From: Pseudozobellia thermophila
Lineage (GTDB): Bacteria > Bacteroidota > Bacteroidia > Flavobacteriales > Flavobacteriaceae
Reading direction: 5' to 3'
Assembly (NCBI RefSeq): GCF_900141855.1
Contig: NZ_FQYU01000003.1
Location: 1 to 64,000, forward strand
DNA length: 64,000 nucleotides
Under the pieces are notes generated by a model. The model saw nothing but the letters and a program-made list of their open reading frames with translations, did no database searches and was not told where the DNA came from. Positions 25,367 to 35,182 of this stretch are shown one piece after another; position 1 is the stretch's first letter, and each line of letters opens with the position of its first letter. Position numbers and translations under genes: made by a program.

Positions 25367-26848
25367 TTATTGGGGCGTATGGTACAGGCCTGTATTGCCT
25401 TCTTCCAGCAGGGGCATCAGTTTCGCGACAATTTCGGGGTGTTCTTGGGCGATGTTCCTGTTTTCAAGATCGTGCTTCGAATGGGCGTACAGCTCGACCG
25501 TGGGTTCCGCTTTTCTGTAGTACTTGGTCAGGCGATACTCGGGGGTGCGCATGGTAATGCCCTTTTTGTAATAGCCATAGGCCACTTCGGGGCCGTCGGT
25601 ACCACTTGAATCCAATAAGGGTACAAGACTGGTGCCGTCCAATTTTTTACGGGGCGACAAACCGCCCATTTCCAAGAGGGTGGGATATAGGTCTACCGTT
25701 TCGACGATATGGTCGATCCGTTTGGCCTGCTTTTCCATTTGTGGGTTTTTGATTATAAGGGCGCTTTTGAGTGCGTTTTCGAAGAGCGTGTGTTTTCCCC
25801 ATACCCGTTGGTCGCCCAAATGCCAGCCATGGTCGCCCCATACGACGACGACGGTGTTCTTGTCGAGGCCCGATGCCTTTAATTGCGACAAGAGCTTCCC
25901 TATTTGCGCATCGGAATAGCTAACGGCCGCCAAATAGGCGTGGCGCAGTTTTTTGGCATAGGCCTCGGAAACCGGTCGGTCAAGGCCGGCCTTTTCCTCG
26001 CCGAGGGCATATTGGTTGAATTCCCCGCTTTCGTGAAGGCTTGCCAGATGTATGTTTTCCGGAAGGTCGCCGTTCGACGAAACCTCGATACTGTCCCTGT
26101 TATAGAGGTCCCAATACTTTTTCGGGGCGTTAAAGGGCAGGTGTGGCTTAAAGAGGCCGACGGCCATAAAAAAGGGCTGGTCGGTATCTTTCAGTTGTTT
26201 GAGCCTCTCGACCGCGAGTTGGGTGGTAAGTCCGTCAGGGTAGCCATTGTCATCGGTTTCCCCGGCCTCATAGGGTTTTACCTGCTTTTTCAGGCTCTGC
26301 CTGTTTTCGCCATTGGCGTAGGCAAAAAAGGCATTCCATCCGGTCTTCCATTTGCCCGGGTCGAATAGCAGTTCGCTCCAGCTGTGGGGCAGTTCCCTTT
26401 GGGCAGAGGGCTCTTCCTCATAGCCGTAGACAAGGCCGTCCGCCGAATGCGAAATTTTACCGATACCTATCGTACGGTAGCCTTCTTGTTTGAACCGGTG
26501 GAAAAAGCTTTCGGGGGTATCGGTTTCCGGCCGACCCGAGATCTCGACCTCAATGGCGCGGTTGCTAAGGTGTATGGGCTTATAGGGACGCATACCGGTT
26601 ATAAGGGCATGCCTCGAAGCCCCACAGGTCGGTACTTGTACGAAATGATGGGTGAATAGGGAGCCCGATCGGGCCAAGGAGTCGAGGTGGGGGGTGATGG
26701 CCTGTGAATTGTCGTAAACACCCAATTCGTTGCGCAGGTCGTCAACGGCAATGAACAAAAAATTGGGGCGGTCGGGCTTATCCTCGAGTTTTTCGGTACA
26801 TCCTGAAAAACCGAGCACGATCGACATAAGGAAAATAAAACGGTACAT
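25367..26848 (-). CDS. sulfatase, formylglycine-dependent, lipoprotein (third copy)
   Basis: 493 residues with lipoprotein signal ending LGFSGC (Cys17). Metal ligands lie in FLFIAVDDLRNELG (30-43). The modification site is C75-G-A-S-R79; Ala at the Pro position is an accepted variant (Cys-X-Pro/Ala-X-Arg). Later GDHGWHLGDQRVWGKH supplies the second metal motif, and the overall pattern is iduronate-sulfatase-like. The C-terminus includes EYRLTKYYRK. Adjacent to glucokinase on the same strand but with 76 bp between, so co-transcription is uncertain. Confidence 0.92.
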   Translation of the reverse strand: MYRFIFLMSIVLGFSGCTEKLEDKPDRPNFLFIAVDDLRNELGVYDNSQAITPHLDSLARSGSLFTHHFVQVPTCGASRHALITGMRPYKPIHLSNRAIEVEISGRPETDTPESFFHRFKQEGYRTIGIGKISHSADGLVYGYEEEPSAQRELPHSWSELLFDPGKWKTGWNAFFAYANGENRQSLKKQVKPYEAGETDDNGYPDGLTTQLAVERLKQLKDTDQPFFMAVGLFKPHLPFNAPKKYWDLYNRDSIEVSSNGDLPENIHLASLHESGEFNQYALGEEKAGLDRPVSEAYAKKLRHAYLAAVSYSDAQIGKLLSQLKASGLDKNTVVVVWGDHGWHLGDQRVWGKHTLFENALKSALIIKNPQMEKQAKRIDHIVETVDLYPTLLEMGGLSPRKKLDGTSLVPLLDSSGTDGPEVAYGYYKKGITMRTPEYRLTKYYRKAEPTVELYAHSKHDLENRNIAQEHPEIVAKLMPLLEEGNTGLYHTPQ

Positions 26849-26895
26849 AGGTGTTTGGTTATGGGCAGTGAAAAGTAATCAAAACTATCCGTACC

Positions 26896-27711
26896 TCAAA
26901 TAAGCTCGCCGTTTTCTTGGAGAACGTCGAATATCAGGGCATCCACTTCCGAAACATTTTCGCGGTCCCCATAGCCCAGCCAAGCCATTTCGGCTATCTC
27001 CTGACCGAGGGTCAGTTCACCGTTGTACAGGGCGATGTAGCAGGTCTTGCGCATTAAGACCCCTGGTTTTTGGCCGTCGGCCTGGGTCTCGAAAATACCG
27101 ATGAACTGCAGGGTCGATGGCGCGATCTCTACCCCAAGTCCGGCGTTTATTGAACGCATGAGGGTTTCCGCATCGGATTCCCCCATCTTTCGACGCCCTC
27201 CGGGAATTTGAAACTTGTTGCTGTCTTTGGTCCGTACTACCAATATCTTGCCTTCTACGATATAGATCCATGCCAGGTTGTCGATAATGTTCTTTGTGGG
27301 CTCTATGTAATAGTCGATGGAATTGAGCGAGTGGCCCGGGTCGATAATATCGAGTATCTTGTCTATGGTCCTGCCTTGCCAGGTAAGCGTTCCCAGTTTT
27401 TTGTTTCTCCCGAGGGCACTTGAAATGGTTTCGTCCCTATTGCCGAATTTGTACCCTCCACCCTTCACCCATAGGGTGTTGAGCAGGTGTTGCATCAACA
27501 CATTGCCCAATTGGTCGACGGAAATGGCTATTTTAAGAAGAAATTCGCCAATGCCCCGAATACCCCTCGAGGCAAAGGAGTAGAACAGGCCATAGATAAA
27601 GCCTAGGGGGCCGGTGATGGCTATAAGGACAATGGATATTAAAAAAAGCAGGGCGCCGATAAACGGGTTGACTTTTTTATCGGTGCTGTAGGTTTGCTTT
27701 TTTAGTATCAT
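26896..27711 (-). CDS. membrane protein with degenerate Nudix domain
   Basis: 271 residues. Residues 15-50 form one or two membrane spans (PFIGALLFLISIVLIAITG then a second segment). A Nudix-like fold follows from about 140. Its box runs G172-x5-E178-x7-R186-S187-I188-N189-A190-G191-L192-G193-V194: the first Gly, Glu and Arg are kept, but the metal-binding Glu residues of REUxEExGU are replaced by Ser, Ala and Gly. Hydrolase activity is therefore doubtful and a binding role more likely. It begins 19 bp after the ftsE stop, so probably one operon. Membrane-anchored Nudix modules are known from nucleotide-signalling systems, but no such cyclase lies near. Confidence 0.8.
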   Translation of the reverse strand: MILKKQTYSTDKKVNPFIGALLFLISIVLIAITGPLGFIYGLFYSFASRGIRGIGEFLLKIAISVDQLGNVLMQHLLNTLWVKGGGYKFGNRDETISSALGRNKKLGTLTWQGRTIDKILDIIDPGHSLNSIDYYIEPTKNIIDNLAWIYIVEGKILVVRTKDSNKFQIPGGRRKMGESDAETLMRSINAGLGVEIAPSTLQFIGIFETQADGQKPGVLMRKTCYIALYNGELTLGQEIAEMAWLGYGDRENVSEVDALIFDVLQENGELI

Positions 27712-27729
27712 GATGCTGGCCTCAAGGGA

Positions 27730-28413
27730 TTAAACGGCGCGTTGTACCACTTCGAATATCTTGTTTCCATCGCATTTAAGGGTTTTTGAGGGATATTTTA
27801 AGATGAGGGCGTAGTCGTGGGTGGCCATAAGGATCGACCGTCCCGATTTGTGTATTTCCTGTAATACCTTCATTACCTCGACACTGGTCTGGGGATCCAG
27901 GTTTCCGGTGGGCTCATCGGCGAGGATGAGGTCGGGGTCGTTCAATAGGGCCCTGGCAATGGCCACACGCTGCTGTTCGCCGCCCGAAAGTTCATGGGGA
28001 AACTTGAAGCCCTTGGTTTTCATGCCGACCTTGGCCAGTACCTCTTCGATCTTTTGATCCATCTTGTGCCTGTCCTTCCAGCCGGTGGCGCGGAGCACAA
28101 AATGCAGGTTGTTGTTGATGGTCCGGTCGGGTAACAGTTTGAAGTCTTGAAAAACGATCCCTATTTTTCGCCTGAGGTAGGGGATGTCCCTTTCGCGAAG
28201 CTTTTTAAGGTCGAAGCCGACAATACTTCCGGTTCCCTGCTTTAGGGGAAGGTCGCCGTACAAGGTCTTCATAAAACTGCTCTTGCCGCTTCCCGTCTTT
28301 CCGATGAGATAGACAAATTCACCCTTTTGTACATCGAGGCTTACTTCGTTGAGTACAAGGCTGTCCTTTTGAAAAATCGAGGCGTCTTTTAATTCTAGGA
28401 TGGTTTCCGACAT
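27730..28413 (-). CDS. ftsE: cell division ABC ATPase FtsE
   Basis: 227 residues from the ATG at 28413 ([12 protein letters not shown]); a longer frame to 28494 adds a non-conserved leader. Walker [10 protein letters not shown], signature [14 protein letters not shown], Walker [13 protein letters not shown], switch His in MATHD. FtsE works with FtsX to control septal peptidoglycan hydrolases. No ftsX is next to it; Bacteroidota commonly encode it elsewhere. Other FtsE-like/LolD-type transporters share these motifs, so the exact identity is likely but not certain. Followed by the degenerate Nudix protein gene. Confidence 0.85.
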   Translation of the reverse strand: MSETILELKDASIFQKDSLVLNEVSLDVQKGEFVYLIGKTGSGKSSFMKTLYGDLPLKQGTGSIVGFDLKKLRERDIPYLRRKIGIVFQDFKLLPDRTINNNLHFVLRATGWKDRHKMDQKIEEVLAKVGMKTKGFKFPHELSGGEQQRVAIARALLNDPDLILADEPTGNLDPQTSVEVMKVLQEIHKSGRSILMATHDYALILKYPSKTLKCDGNKIFEVVQRAV

Positions 28414-28659
28414 AGCAGGGGCAATACGTTTTTTTAGCTCAATAGTTTTGTCATCGAGTCCTGACAAGCTTTGGTCCGATGGCAGGCTTTGCAAAGGGCA
28501 AAGCCTTTTGTTGATATAAAAGTAATAAGTTAAGTGGTAACGGGGTAGCGGGTTTTATAAAAATATTTTTCTTTTGTTAAGCATTATTTTCAAAGACCAA
28601 ATATACTTTGGTACAATATTCGACGTTATTAAAATTAATAATAAGGTTAGTAGAACGCT

Positions 28660-31600
28660 ATGCTGAAAAAAATTACCGCTTTTATTCCCATCTTCCTGGG
28701 AACAGTCGTTATTGGGGTATCCCAAGAAACGAAAATCTATACACACGACAAGAGGGAATATCAAGACGCCCTGGCCCTGTACCATAACGAACAGTACCAG
28801 GCGGCCCAAACCATTTTCTCAAAGATCAAGGAAAACACCGACGATCTCGAGGTCAAGGCCAACAGTGCCTACTACGAGGCGAACGCCGCCGTCAGGTTGA
28901 ACCAATTGGGGGCCGACCGGCTCATGGAGGATTTTGTGGCAAAATACCCCACCTCGACCAAACGAAATTCGGCCTATGTAGACGTGGCCGAGTATTATTT
29001 CGAAACGGGAAAATATCCCTACGCCCTAAAATGGTACAACAAGGTAGACCAAAGCGCCCTCTCGCGCCAAGAGATGGACAAGTTCAACTTTAACTATGGC
29101 TATTCCCTATTTACCTCGGGAAAGCACAAGGAGGCCGAACGCTATTTGCAGAAAGTGGAAAATTCACCGGTCTACGGTTCGCAGGCCAAATATTACCAAG
29201 GCTATATCGCCTATCAGCAAGATGACTACGAAACGGCCAATCGACGCTTCGACGAAATTCAAGATCCCGAGATCTTGGAAGAAAAAATGGACTACTACCA
29301 GGCCGATATGAACTTTAAATTGGGCAAGTTCGAACAGGCCCTGGCCTTGGCCAAAAAACAAATGGCCAAGGGCGACCGCAAGGAAAAGTCGGAACTGAGC
29401 AAAATTATCGGGGAGAGCTATTTTAACCTGGGGCAGTATGCCAATGCCATTCCCTATCTGGAAGATTACAAGGGAAAGCGGGGCAAATGGAACAACACCG
29501 ATTATTACCTCTTGGGGTATTCGTACTATAAACAAGGTGATTATGCCAATGCCGTGCAGCAGTTCAACAAGATTATCGACGGAACGAACAGCGTTTCGCA
29601 GAATGCCTATTACCACTTGGCCGAATGCTATTTGAAGCTCGATAAAAAGCAAGAGGCCCTGAATGCGTTTCGAAATGCATCGCAAATGGACTTTTCACCG
29701 GAGATACAAAAGGACGCCACCCTCAATTACGCACGCCTGAGCTATGAGATCGGCAATGCCTACGAACCGGTGCCAAAGGTTATCAGCGATTATTTGGCAA
29801 AGTATCCCAACGATAGTGCCACCGAAGAGATGCAAGCCCTCTTGGTCGATTCTTACATCACCTCCAAAAATTTTGAAGGGGCAATGGAATTACTGGAAAA
29901 GAACCGCGGTTACGCCAGTAAGGAAACCTATCAAAAGGTAGCCTACTACCGGGGTGTGGAACTTTTTATGGACGACCAGTACGCCGCGGCCGCGGAAAGT
30001 TTTAAAAAATCGTTGGACAATGCCGAAAACCCGGTCTTTAAGGCCCGTGCCAACTACTGGAAGGCGGAGTCGGAATATCGGTTGAACAATTTCGAGACCG
30101 CCCTGGCCGATTTTATGGCCTTTAAGCAAAACCCCTCCGCAAAGTCTACGGAAGAATACAAGGACTTCAATTATAATTTGGCCTATACCTATTTCAAGTT
30201 GAAAGATTACGCCAACGCCATTACATATTTCTCGGAGTTTACCGGTGCCGGAAACAACGATACACAAAAACTGTACGATGGCTACCTTCGCCTGGGCGAC
30301 AGCTATTTTGTGACGAGCAAGTACTGGCCGGCCATAGAAACCTATAACAAGGCCTTGGCCCTGACCGGTCCGGAGAAAGACTACGCCGCCTTCCAGAAGG
30401 CCTTGAGCTACGGATTTGTAGACCGTCGCGATACCAAGATCGCGGAGTTGCGGTCCTTTGTTTCCTCCTATCCGAGGTCGACCCTAAAAGACGATGCCCT
30501 ATTCGAATTGGCCAACACCTTGGTCTCGGCGGGGCAAGAACAACAGGGCCTACAGACCTATGACCGTATGATCAACGAATACAGGGCAAGTTCCCTCGTG
30601 CCCCAGGCCATGATGCGCCAAGGTCTTGTGCATTACAATGCGAATAGGAACGAAGAGGCCTTAAGCAAGTTCAAGGCGGTGGTTCATAATTTTCCGAATA
30701 CCCAAGAGGCCATACAGGCCGTGGCCACGGCCAAGCTGATCTACGTAGACCTGGGCCGGGTCGACGAATATGCGGCCTGGGTAAAGAATGTCGATTTTGT
30801 CGAAGTGACCGATACCGAACTCGACAATGCCACTTTCGAGTCGGCCGACAAGCAAAACCTTGAAGGAAAGAAGGAGGCGGCCATCCGCGGATATGAAAAA
30901 TACATACAGCAATTCCCGAACGGTTTGAATGCCGTAAAGGCCAATTTTAATTTGGCGCAACTTTATTTTGCAAAGGGGGATAAGGAAAAGGCCTTGCCCC
31001 ACTACAAATTCGTGGCCGATAAGGCAGGAAGCGAATATGCGGAACAGGCGTTGACACGGGTCTGTGAAATATACATCGGCCAAGACGACTATGCATCGGC
31101 CTTGCCTTATCTAAAACGTTTGGAAGGCCAGGCCGATATTCAACAGAACCGCACTTTTGCCCAGTCTAACCTTATGAAGGGCTATTACCAACAAAAGGAT
31201 TACGGGCAAACCTTGGCCTATGCCGACAAGGTATTGGCCACCGCCACGATCGACAACCGAATAAAGAGCGATGCCCATATAATGATCGCAAGGTCGGCCA
31301 TGGCCACCGGCGATGAGGCCAAGGCCAAGGATGCCTATGCCACCGTACTGAAGATCGCCACCGGGGCCACGGCCGCCGAGGCCCTGTACTACGATGCCTA
31401 TTTTAAGAACAAGGAACAGGATTACGAGGCATCGAACCTATCGGTCCAGAGGCTGGCCAAAGATTATTCGAGCTACAAGGAATGGGGCGGTAAGGGCTTG
31501 ATAATCATGGCCAAGAACTTCTATGCCCTCGGCGACGCCTACCAGGCCACCTACATCTTGGATAGCGTGGTTTCCAATTTTGGCCAGTTTCCCGAAGTGG

Positions 31601-31683
31601 TGACCGAGGCGAAAGGTGAACTTTCCATCATCAAGGCCAAGGAAGCCCAAAGTAACTCCTCGGTGAGAACGGATGGAAATTAA
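28660..31683 (+). CDS. exported tetratricopeptide-repeat protein, 1007 aa
   Basis: Signal peptide MLKKITAFIPIFLGTVVIGVS, then more than 20 TPR/Sel1-like helix pairs filling residues 30-985 (repeated A-Y-Y..A pattern with A/G at TPR positions, for example ALKWYNKVDQ and AYYHLAECYLKL). No catalytic domain. Similar large TPR proteins in Flavobacteria sit near the outer membrane and act as scaffolds. Divergent from ftsE with a 246-bp gap and directly upstream of a TonB-receptor-like barrel gene, with which it appears to form a conserved pair. Confidence 0.85.
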   Translation: MLKKITAFIPIFLGTVVIGVSQETKIYTHDKREYQDALALYHNEQYQAAQTIFSKIKENTDDLEVKANSAYYEANAAVRLNQLGADRLMEDFVAKYPTSTKRNSAYVDVAEYYFETGKYPYALKWYNKVDQSALSRQEMDKFNFNYGYSLFTSGKHKEAERYLQKVENSPVYGSQAKYYQGYIAYQQDDYETANRRFDEIQDPEILEEKMDYYQADMNFKLGKFEQALALAKKQMAKGDRKEKSELSKIIGESYFNLGQYANAIPYLEDYKGKRGKWNNTDYYLLGYSYYKQGDYANAVQQFNKIIDGTNSVSQNAYYHLAECYLKLDKKQEALNAFRNASQMDFSPEIQKDATLNYARLSYEIGNAYEPVPKVISDYLAKYPNDSATEEMQALLVDSYITSKNFEGAMELLEKNRGYASKETYQKVAYYRGVELFMDDQYAAAAESFKKSLDNAENPVFKARANYWKAESEYRLNNFETALADFMAFKQNPSAKSTEEYKDFNYNLAYTYFKLKDYANAITYFSEFTGAGNNDTQKLYDGYLRLGDSYFVTSKYWPAIETYNKALALTGPEKDYAAFQKALSYGFVDRRDTKIAELRSFVSSYPRSTLKDDALFELANTLVSAGQEQQGLQTYDRMINEYRASSLVPQAMMRQGLVHYNANRNEEALSKFKAVVHNFPNTQEAIQAVATAKLIYVDLGRVDEYAAWVKNVDFVEVTDTELDNATFESADKQNLEGKKEAAIRGYEKYIQQFPNGLNAVKANFNLAQLYFAKGDKEKALPHYKFVADKAGSEYAEQALTRVCEIYIGQDDYASALPYLKRLEGQADIQQNRTFAQSNLMKGYYQQKDYGQTLAYADKVLATATIDNRIKSDAHIMIARSAMATGDEAKAKDAYATVLKIATGATAAEALYYDAYFKNKEQDYEASNLSVQRLAKDYSSYKEWGGKGLIIMAKNFYALGDAYQATYILDSVVSNFGQFPEVVTEAKGELSIIKAKEAQSNSSVRTDGN

Positions 31684-31768
31684 TAGTTGCGAAAAAATGG
31701 TAGAACATACTGAAGAAAAAGCGATTCAGGGCCCTAACGAAAATAGAATGTCAAATAAAGATCACAGC

Positions 31769-33526
31769 ATGCTCAAACATATAAACTTGGTAATTTTCCT
31801 GCTTTTGGGGCTGTCCCAAACGCTTACGGCACAAGAAGAAGATGAAAAGGACGATATAGGAACGGAGACCGTAACGGTGACCAAGGCCTATACGCCCACC
31901 ATTTCCGATGCATTTAAGATTAAATCGAGTCCTAACCTGAACGACTCCATTGTACTTCAAAAGAAAAAAATCGAGTACAATATATTTTCGGTTCCCGTGG
32001 CCTCGACATTTACCCCGGCAAAGGGCAAGGCCTCGGCGGTCAAGAAAACACCGCCCCCTGTCCTGTACAACTCCTACGCGTCGGCGGGGGTAGGCAATCC
32101 GGCCAACCTAATGGGTAAGTTCTATACCAGTAGGACGATCGATCGCGAGTCGGGCTATACCATAGGCCTGGATCACAATTCGTCAAGGGGAGACATCGAC
32201 GGGGTGGCCTTGGACAATATCTATTCGAATTCAAAATTAAATGCGACCTACATTAAAAGGGATCGGTATTTCGATTGGGGAGCCGACCTCAACCTACAGC
32301 ACCGGTTATACAACTGGTACGGTATTCCCGATGGGGTCTTTACCGAAGAAGAGGTCAACGCGATCGACGAGCGTCAAAACTATTTTACGGCCGGGGTAGA
32401 AGGCCATATCAATGTACACGATTCCTATTTTGAAAACGCAAAATTAAAATACCGAAGGTTCTGGGACTCGGCTAAATCAGGTGAGAACAGGGTGGCATTC
32501 GAATCGGGGTTTGGCTTTCCGGTGGCCGAGGAAAAATTGGAGGTCAAGGCCAATATCGACTATGTAAACGGAAAATTCGAAAACTCGGCCTTGAACAACC
32601 CCAGCAACGAACCGGGTATAGACTACAGCAACCTTCAGGTCGGCGTGAGTCCTAATCTGGTAATGAACGTCGACGATTTTTCGCTTAATCTGGGAGTGAA
32701 GGTGGTATACGGATTGGATGCGGAAAACAGCGACAGCAATTTCTATATCTACCCGGCCGTCACGGCTTCTTATCGATTGATGGACGATATGGCCATTGCC
32801 TATGGTGGCGTCGAGGGCGGCCTTGATCAAAACTCCTACTACGGATACGTTGAAGGGAACCCCTACGTATCGCCGACCCTTGGCATTCTCCCTACCGATA
32901 GGCAATACGATGGGTATTTGGGTGTTAAGGGGCAATTGCTTCCCAACCTCAGTTACAATGTAAAAGCCTCCTATACCGCCGAAAACCGCGTGCCGCTCTT
33001 CAAGCTAAATCCGCAGAATACCGCCAGGGATGATGACAAGGGATATTTCTATGGGAACTCCTTTGAGGTGTTCTATGACGATATGAAGACCATTGGAGTG
33101 TTCGCTGAGCTCAATGTCGACGTCAATAGAAATTTCACCCTGGGTGTAAATGCCGAATATTATAACTACAACACCGAAACCGATAACCCGGCATGGAACC
33201 TCCCCGAAATACAGGGCTCCTTGTTTATGGACTATCAAATTGGGAAAAAATGGTACGCAGGGGCCAATCTTTTTTATGTGGGCAGCCGGGAAGACGTGGC
33301 CACCATTGCAAATGCCTCGGGCTTGCCCTCGACCTTTAACGCCGAAATCGTGGAACTCGATTCTTATTTCGATGCCAATGCACATGTGGGCTACCGATGG
33401 AACGACCGCCTTTCCTTTTTTCTAAGGGTGGCGAATATCGCCAACAACAATTACCAACGATGGGCCAATTACCCCGTTCAGGGACTCCAGGTCATGGCCG
33501 GGGCCACTTATAAATTCGATCTGTAG
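31769..33526 (+). CDS. plug-less TonB-receptor-like outer membrane barrel
   Basis: 585 residues from the ATG at 31769 (signal MLKHINLVIFLLLGLSQTLTAQ); ATGs at 31748 and 31673 are in frame but would extend a normal signal peptide or overlap the TPR gene. After the signal comes an acidic linker and TETVTVTKAYTPTISDAFKI, which looks like the start of a receptor plug, yet no full plug domain follows. The remaining residues are barrel strands ending AGATYKFDL. It may be a receptor-derived porin or a TonB-independent barrel. Adjacent to the TPR scaffold, suggesting a joint envelope function. Confidence 0.8.
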   Translation: MLKHINLVIFLLLGLSQTLTAQEEDEKDDIGTETVTVTKAYTPTISDAFKIKSSPNLNDSIVLQKKKIEYNIFSVPVASTFTPAKGKASAVKKTPPPVLYNSYASAGVGNPANLMGKFYTSRTIDRESGYTIGLDHNSSRGDIDGVALDNIYSNSKLNATYIKRDRYFDWGADLNLQHRLYNWYGIPDGVFTEEEVNAIDERQNYFTAGVEGHINVHDSYFENAKLKYRRFWDSAKSGENRVAFESGFGFPVAEEKLEVKANIDYVNGKFENSALNNPSNEPGIDYSNLQVGVSPNLVMNVDDFSLNLGVKVVYGLDAENSDSNFYIYPAVTASYRLMDDMAIAYGGVEGGLDQNSYYGYVEGNPYVSPTLGILPTDRQYDGYLGVKGQLLPNLSYNVKASYTAENRVPLFKLNPQNTARDDDKGYFYGNSFEVFYDDMKTIGVFAELNVDVNRNFTLGVNAEYYNYNTETDNPAWNLPEIQGSLFMDYQIGKKWYAGANLFYVGSREDVATIANASGLPSTFNAEIVELDSYFDANAHVGYRWNDRLSFFLRVANIANNNYQRWANYPVQGLQVMAGATYKFDL

Positions 33527-33645
33527 CCGATTTTTGCGTGAACCTGGCATGTAAACCGATTTTTTTGGTGCTCGTCTATCGAAACACCGGTGTTCTTTGA
33601 TATTGGTTATTTTTGTGATGTACCATTACGAAAAATCTAGTTGCT

Positions 33646-35127
33646 ATGTTGCATTTTTCAAAATCGGCCTATGGCCCAAATAGGGAAGGCCGTTCGCTTT
33701 CACGAAGTTTTGTGGCAAGAAGGTTTTTAAGTATCCTATCGGTAGTTGCGGTCCTCGTTTTCTTCGCCTGTAAATCGGATGACGGAGGCGCTGCGTCCGC
33801 GGATATCGATACGGACGGTGATGGAATTTCCGACGAACAGGAAGTACTGGACGGTACCAATAAGAACAATCCCTGCGATCCTAAGCCCAGCTCGGGCTAT
33901 ACGGGTTTTGACGCCAACAACAGCATCTGGTTAGGGGCCGATTGCGATACCGACGGTATCACCAACGCCCAAGAATTGGCCGATAATACCGATCCCTTTG
34001 TCAACGAGTCAAAAGACTCGGATGGTGACGGTATTCCCGACTTTGAGGAAGAGGCCAACGGAAGCGACAAGAACGACCCCTGCGATCCCGTTCACGACGG
34101 GGATTACGACGGTTATAACGCCCAAAACAATACGTGGGCGAATGCGGATTGCGACGCTGACGGGATGACCAACGGGGAGGAAGTGGCGGCCAATACCAAT
34201 CCCTACGTAGATGATACGGTCTATGCCGTGGCCGAGTTTTTGCCCAAGTTGTCCGATTTACAGCTTTTCAAGGGCGATTTGGCCGATTTGGAAACGCACG
34301 TCACGACCCACGAATACAGTTTGAGCACCCCGCTTTATACCGATTATGCCCATAAATTTAGAACAATATCCTTACCCGAAGGAGGGCAAATGACGTACAA
34401 CGACGACGGGTTGTTGCAGTTTCCCGACGGTACGGTAATTACCAAAACTTTTTATTACCTGAACGATGAAAGAAATCCGGCCGTGGGCAAAAAGCTTATA
34501 GAGACCCGGGTGTTGATCAAGAACGAAGGAACCTGGAGTATGGGCAACTACCTCTGGAACGATGAGCAGACCGAGGCCACCCTTTCGAACAGTGCCCCGA
34601 CCGTCACGGTAAATTGGGTCGATCAACTGGGGGTCGAGCGCACCACGAACTACCAGGTACCCTTTACCATTAACTGTACCCAATGCCACAATATAAACAA
34701 TGTGACCATGCCTATTGGGCCAAAGGCACGTAACCTGAACTTTGTGTACAACGGCAAGAATCAGTTGCAATACTTTATCGACAAAGGTCTTTTGGCCGGT
34801 GTGCCCGAACTGTCGCAGGTCGAACGTTTGCCCGATTGGTCCGATACCTCCTTTTCCTTGGAAGGACGGGCAAGGGCCTATATGGATGTCAACTGTGCCC
34901 ATTGCCATCAACCTGGGGGCTATCACGATGCGAATGTTACGGGCCGACCCGACATGAGGTATGAGACCCCGTTGGCCGAAAGCCTGATGGTCGATTTTAA
35001 GGAAGACATCAAGACCAGGGTGAACACATCCCCGGCCTATGGTCCTTCGATGCCCTTGATCGGTATTACCGAACTACATACCGAGGGGATCGACCTTATC
35101 CATCAATATATGGATACCTTGGATTGA
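33646..35127 (+). CDS. diheme c-type cytochrome lipoprotein with TSP3 repeats (SO2930-like)
   Basis: 493 residues. The ATG at 33646 gives a long hydrophilic leader before the lipoprotein segment (VVAVLVFFAC); a GTG at 33712 would give MARRFLSILSVVAV... and may be the true start. Then three thrombospondin-type-3 calcium repeats (DTDGDGISDEQE, DTDGITNAQE and DSDGDGIPDFEE stretches, about 50-190). The C-terminal part has two heme motifs C-T-Q-C-H and C-A-H-C-H, a spacing like the SO2930 diheme family. Calcium repeats make it likely a cell-surface electron-carrying lipoprotein. Partners are unknown. Confidence 0.85.
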   Translation: MLHFSKSAYGPNREGRSLSRSFVARRFLSILSVVAVLVFFACKSDDGGAASADIDTDGDGISDEQEVLDGTNKNNPCDPKPSSGYTGFDANNSIWLGADCDTDGITNAQELADNTDPFVNESKDSDGDGIPDFEEEANGSDKNDPCDPVHDGDYDGYNAQNNTWANADCDADGMTNGEEVAANTNPYVDDTVYAVAEFLPKLSDLQLFKGDLADLETHVTTHEYSLSTPLYTDYAHKFRTISLPEGGQMTYNDDGLLQFPDGTVITKTFYYLNDERNPAVGKKLIETRVLIKNEGTWSMGNYLWNDEQTEATLSNSAPTVTVNWVDQLGVERTTNYQVPFTINCTQCHNINNVTMPIGPKARNLNFVYNGKNQLQYFIDKGLLAGVPELSQVERLPDWSDTSFSLEGRARAYMDVNCAHCHQPGGYHDANVTGRPDMRYETPLAESLMVDFKEDIKTRVNTSPAYGPSMPLIGITELHTEGIDLIHQYMDTLD

Positions 35128-35182
35128 TGCCCAAGCCAGGGTCGACTTGGCGGCGCTTTCCAATATTTACTATTTTTAGAAG

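Noticed and set aside
28414-28494. N-terminal extension of ftsE (27 residues) upstream of ATG 28413
   Set aside because: The added stretch is not similar to FtsE N-termini, while [12 protein letters not shown] is.
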